The notes under the pieces: model-generated
The model's input: only the letters and a program-made list of their open reading frames with translations
Database searches by the model: none
Told to the model about the DNA's origin: nothing
From: Pirellulaceae bacterium
Lineage (GTDB): Bacteria; Planctomycetota; Planctomycetia; Pirellulales; Pirellulaceae
NCBI GenBank assembly: GCA_020846515.1
Contig: JADLDX010000704.1
Coordinates: forward strand, 1-8,360
Reading direction: 5' to 3'
Length of the DNA stretch: 8,360 nucleotides
Shown: piece after piece, positions 6,163-8,360 of the stretch
Layout of the letters: each line of letters begins with the position of its first letter
Position numbering within the stretch: position 1 is the stretch's first letter
Position numbers and translations under genes: made by a program

Positions 6163-7125
6163 TCAGCTCTCTTCATCCGGCGATCGAAAGATGTCCGAGA
6201 TCGACATGTCGCGATGGATACGACGGATCGCTTCGGCCAATAGCGGAGCCACCGAGAGGACATGAATGCGATCGAATTGCTTTTCCGGTGCCAGCGGGAT
6301 CGTGTTGGTGACACAGATTCCATTGACAGGGGCTTTGCGCAGATTCTCAATGGCCGGTCCACATAGGACACCGTGCGTGGCAGCCAAGTAGATCTCTTTG
6401 GCTCCTGCCTCATGAACCAACTGGGCAGCGCCGCAGATCGAGCTGGCCGTACTGATCATGTCGTCAAACATCAAGCAGATCTTACCTTCGATCGGGCCGC
6501 CGATAATGTTCTTTTGCCGGGTTTCTGATGGACTGTCGCGACGCTTGTCGACGATCGCCAGGCGTCCCCCGAGACGTTTAGAGTGACCGATAGCGCGTTT
6601 AATGCTACCTTCGTCGGGACTCACGACCACAATTTCTTCCGTATCGTAGCCGCGCTGCAAGAAGTAATTGTTAAGTACCGGTGCCGCATAGAGGTGATCG
6701 ACGGGCACGTCAAAAAAACCTTGGATCTGTGCGGCGTGTAAGTCCATGGTCAGCACGCGGTCGGCCCCAGCGCGCGTAACGCAGTTGGCTACCAGCTTGG
6801 CCGTAATCGGCACGCGGCCTTCATCTTTGCGGTCTTGGCGGGCATAACCGTAGTAGGGTATGACGGCTGTAATGCGCGAAGCACTGGCCCGCTTGCAACT
6901 GTCAATCATGATGAGCAGTTCCATCAGATTGTCATTTACCGGAGGACAAGTCGGCTGAATCAAAAACACGTCGCGTCCACGGACATCGTCCCCGATCTTG
7001 CAGGAGTATTCGCCGTCAGGAAATGTTCCCAACGTGATTGACCCCAACGGCAGGTGTAACGAGTCACAGATGTCGCGGGCCAACTGCACATTGGCTCGAC
7101 CGCTGAATATCTTCAATTCGCCCAT
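6163..7125 (-). CDS. prs: Ribose-phosphate pyrophosphokinase (PRPP synthetase)
   Basis: A 320-residue class I PRPP synthetase, transferring pyrophosphate from ATP to ribose 5-phosphate to give PRPP for purine, pyrimidine, His, Trp and NAD synthesis. Seen motifs: TFPDGE (34-39), the flexible catalytic loop YGYARQDRKDEGRVPITAK (92-110) with R96 and Q97, MDLHAAQIQGFF (127-138) with H130, VVSPDEGSIKRA (167-178), DKRR (193-196) and the ribose-phosphate loop DDMISTASSI (221-230). Usual forms of the last two are SPDVGG.V.RA and DDMIDTAGTI, so the usual Asp and Gly are replaced by Ser at 225 and 228. Length is normal and all segments are present, so I expect an active enzyme. Its ATG overlaps the last 13 bases of the glmU-like gene, which suggests translational coupling; its own ribosome binding site is weak. 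Confidence 0.97.
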   Translation of the reverse strand: MGELKIFSGRANVQLARDICDSLHLPLGSITLGTFPDGEYSCKIGDDVRGRDVFLIQPTCPPVNDNLMELLIMIDSCKRASASRITAVIPYYGYARQDRKDEGRVPITAKLVANCVTRAGADRVLTMDLHAAQIQGFFDVPVDHLYAAPVLNNYFLQRGYDTEEIVVVSPDEGSIKRAIGHSKRLGGRLAIVDKRRDSPSETRQKNIIGGPIEGKICLMFDDMISTASSICGAAQLVHEAGAKEIYLAATHGVLCGPAIENLRKAPVNGICVTNTIPLAPEKQFDRIHVLSVAPLLAEAIRRIHRDMSISDIFRSPDEES

Positions 7126-7904
7126 GAGTAACCCATTTCCAACATGCGACCCTCGACTTTGCCCAATTCATCAATTGTGTTGATACTCAAAGCTTCGCAG
7201 CTTTCCAGCACCGGACGGGCATCCACTAGCTCTCCGCGTCCCAGCAGCAGAGCGGGACAGTCCGTCAAATAAAACTCACCTTGAGCATTATGATTGCCTA
7301 ACTGCGACAATGCCCACAGAAGCGCATCATGAGCAAAAAGATAGGTGCTCATGTTCACTTCGCGGATTTGCTTTTGGTCAGGTGTCGCATCTTTTTCTTC
7401 GACAATGCGTTCGAATCTGCCATCCAAACTACGGACGATTCGCCCCAAACCTTGGGGATTGTCTTTCACTAGCGTACCGAGCAAGCAAGCGTACGGGCCT
7501 TTGCGAAACTCGGCTACTAAGCGACCAATGGAGCTCGGTTGAATTAGCGGAGAATCACCGGCCACGACCAGCACCGGCCCAGACTGAGACGCTATTTGAT
7601 CGCGGCACATCTGCACCGCATGACCGGTGCCTAGTTGCTCCGACTGCAGGGCAAACTCGACCCCTGACCTGGCTGCAAGCTCTTCGCGTACTAGCTCATC
7701 ACGATAGCCCACGACCACCACGGACCGGGCGATTCCGGCCGCAGCTAATGCATCGAGAACCCAATGGATCATCGGGCGACCCAATACGGGGAACAAGACC
7801 TTGGGCAGATCGCTTTTCATGCGCGTACCGCGGCCAGCCGCCAGTACCACCGCCATCGGTTGAGACATGGGAGAAGTTTGCTCTTGCTGAGGTAGATTAG
7901 GCAT
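7113..7904 (-). CDS. glmU: GlmU-type UDP-GlcNAc pyrophosphorylase, uridyltransferase domain only
   Basis: From the ATG at 7904 the product has 263 residues. It matches the N-terminal pyrophosphorylase half of GlmU, which makes UDP-GlcNAc from GlcNAc-1-P and UTP: LAAGRGTRMKS at 21-31, K35 in PKVL, Q87, QLGTGHA at 90-96, metal-binding D117 in GDSPL, GRIVR at 154-158, EEKDA at 169-173, N184, GEFYLTD at 209-215 and SINTIDEL at 240-247. The left-handed beta-helix acetyltransferase half is absent; the frame ends in the prs overlap. A bifunctional role is therefore excluded and GlcN-1-P acetylation must occur elsewhere. A related NDP-sugar nucleotidyltransferase is the alternative. Start: 7904 has GAG at seven bases; ATG 7868, giving MSQPMAVVLAAG, is possible but without a site; the frame extends to TTG 7937. 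The glmU-prs order is known in other bacteria. Confidence 0.88.
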   Translation of the reverse strand: MPNLPQQEQTSPMSQPMAVVLAAGRGTRMKSDLPKVLFPVLGRPMIHWVLDALAAAGIARSVVVVGYRDELVREELAARSGVEFALQSEQLGTGHAVQMCRDQIASQSGPVLVVAGDSPLIQPSSIGRLVAEFRKGPYACLLGTLVKDNPQGLGRIVRSLDGRFERIVEEKDATPDQKQIREVNMSTYLFAHDALLWALSQLGNHNAQGEFYLTDCPALLLGRGELVDARPVLESCEALSINTIDELGKVEGRMLEMGYSWAN

Positions 7905-7999
7905 CCTGCCGCTCGCCTTCATCTGGCAAGCTGACAACGAACGTGCTTATCTTGGCAAACTGAGCGCGTTTTTACCAGTACACAAGAGCAAGAAGGCCT

Positions 8000-8028
8000 G
8001 TAGACGAGTCGCTCCGCGACTCGTCAAT
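8000..8028 (+). repeat. 29-bp hairpin repeat, copy 2
   Basis: GACGAGTCGC (8003-8012) and GCGACTCGTC (8016-8025) pair perfectly over ten positions around a TCC loop. The 29-bp block is the reverse complement of 3356-3384 with one mismatch. It lies in the gap between the Gly-rich gene and the glmU-like gene, about 170 bases beyond the former's stop codon. No T tract adjoins it on the minus strand. Confidence 0.8.
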
Positions 8029-8050
8029 CCTTATCGAGGTTCCAGATGTG

Positions 8051-8078
8051 CAGGGCTGTAACTTGTCAGCCCTGACAA
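8051..8078. repeat. Two overlapping, mutually exclusive hairpins
   Basis: CAGGGCTG (8051-8058) pairs perfectly with CAGCCCTG (8067-8074). The same right arm is part of another perfect inverted repeat, TTGTCAG (8063-8069) with CTGACAA (8072-8078). Only one can form at a time. There is no gene in 7938-8200, so this is part of an intergenic repeat block; whether the switch-like geometry matters is unknown. Confidence 0.55.
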
Positions 8079-8094
8079 ATCGTGTACCTGACTT

Positions 8095-8160
8095 ACCGGG
8101 GCCGGCGTCCTACGGCCAACGTGGTGGTGAAGAAACCGGGGCTAACGCCGGCTAACGCCC
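8095..8160. repeat. GC-rich intergenic repeat block
   Basis: ACCGGGG occurs at 8095-8101 and again at 8135-8141. GCTAACGCC(G/C) is repeated head to tail at 8141-8150 and 8151-8160. GCCGGCGT (8101-8108) is the exact reverse complement of ACGCCGGC (8145-8152), giving an eight-pair stem with a 36-base loop. No open frame of note crosses it. The structure looks like a composite of short dispersed repeats common between genes in such genomes (inference). Confidence 0.55.
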
Positions 8161-8200
8161 AGCGGCTGATTCAAAGTGGCGCTGTCCAGTTAAGCGAAAC

Positions 8201-8360
8201 TTAGAAACCGCCACCGGCACCATTGCCGAAGCCGCCAGCCCCGCCACCGACGCCGCCTACACCTTGGCCGCCCGTCGTGCCAGTACCACCGGCCGTGTTA
8301 CCCGATACAAAGTTAAAGGTAAATACTTCAACAATCTGGCTAAAGAACGGTGTCGGCGAA
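8201..8360 (-). CDS. C-terminal end of a Gly-rich hypothetical protein (partial)
   Basis: An open minus-strand frame enters from the right edge and ends at TAA (8203-8201). The visible 52 residues start SPTPFFSQIVEVFTFNFVSG, then turn into a low-complexity tail of Gly with Thr, Val, Ala and Asn, ending GAGGGF. The start and main domain lie outside the window. Reasons to accept it as a gene: an uninterrupted frame, strong Gly GGN codon bias and a distinct non-repeat part before the tail. I do not recognise the family; an exported or surface-associated protein is possible, but nothing here shows it. Confidence 0.65.
   Translation of the reverse strand, partial: SPTPFFSQIVEVFTFNFVSGNTAGGTGTTGGQGVGGVGGGAGGFGNGAGGGF

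Noticed and set aside
6150..6413. N-terminal extension of the rlmN frame
   Set aside because: The extension runs inside prs in another frame, is Arg/Ser-rich without RlmN similarity, and would make the protein far longer than the family.

Overview
The window looks like chromosomal DNA from a planctomycete, most likely a Pirellulaceae (Rhodopirellula-like) bacterium. The main clues are a Tat-exported DUF1501 protein, a secreted squalene-cyclase-like repeat protein carrying a CxxCH motif, a bacterial RRM protein with a Gly/Arg-rich tail, and a small protein with a planctomycete-style cysteine/histidine module. Base composition is moderately GC-rich and fairly even. The taxonomic call is inference from protein families; there is no rRNA gene here.

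Layout. Left end, plus strand: an RRM RNA-binding protein (103-582) closed by a strong intrinsic terminator (640-682), then an exported alpha/alpha-toroid repeat protein (718-1890). From about 1928 to the right edge every gene is on the minus strand. Read in the direction of transcription (right to left) they are: the 3' end of a Gly-rich protein (8201-8360, cut by the edge); a roughly 300-bp non-coding stretch full of hairpin repeats; the tightly packed cluster glmU-like (uridyltransferase domain only), prs and rlmN (7904 to 5052; the first two overlap and rlmN follows 13 bases after prs); then DUF1501 (4838-3402), a TauE/SafE-type (TSUP) membrane protein (3231-2482) and a small anti-sigma-like protein (2362-1928), which converges on the toroid gene.

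How the genes work together. GlmU-type nucleotidyltransferase makes UDP-GlcNAc for cell-wall precursors and Prs makes PRPP for nucleotides; this glmU-prs pairing is known from other bacteria. RlmN modifies 23S rRNA and tRNA. The DUF1501 protein and the TSUP carrier may form a second unit, but the 170-bp gap between them holds a 17-bp tandem repeat and a hairpin repeat.

I did not find a convincing new defence, mobile or biosynthetic system. The most interesting items are an inverted pair of almost identical 29-bp hairpin repeats 4.6 kb apart, the CxxCH-bearing toroid protein without a cyclase DxDD motif, the orphan anti-sigma-like protein, the unusual ribose-phosphate loop of Prs, and the acetyltransferase-less GlmU. 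No tRNA, rRNA, CRISPR array or insertion sequence was seen.
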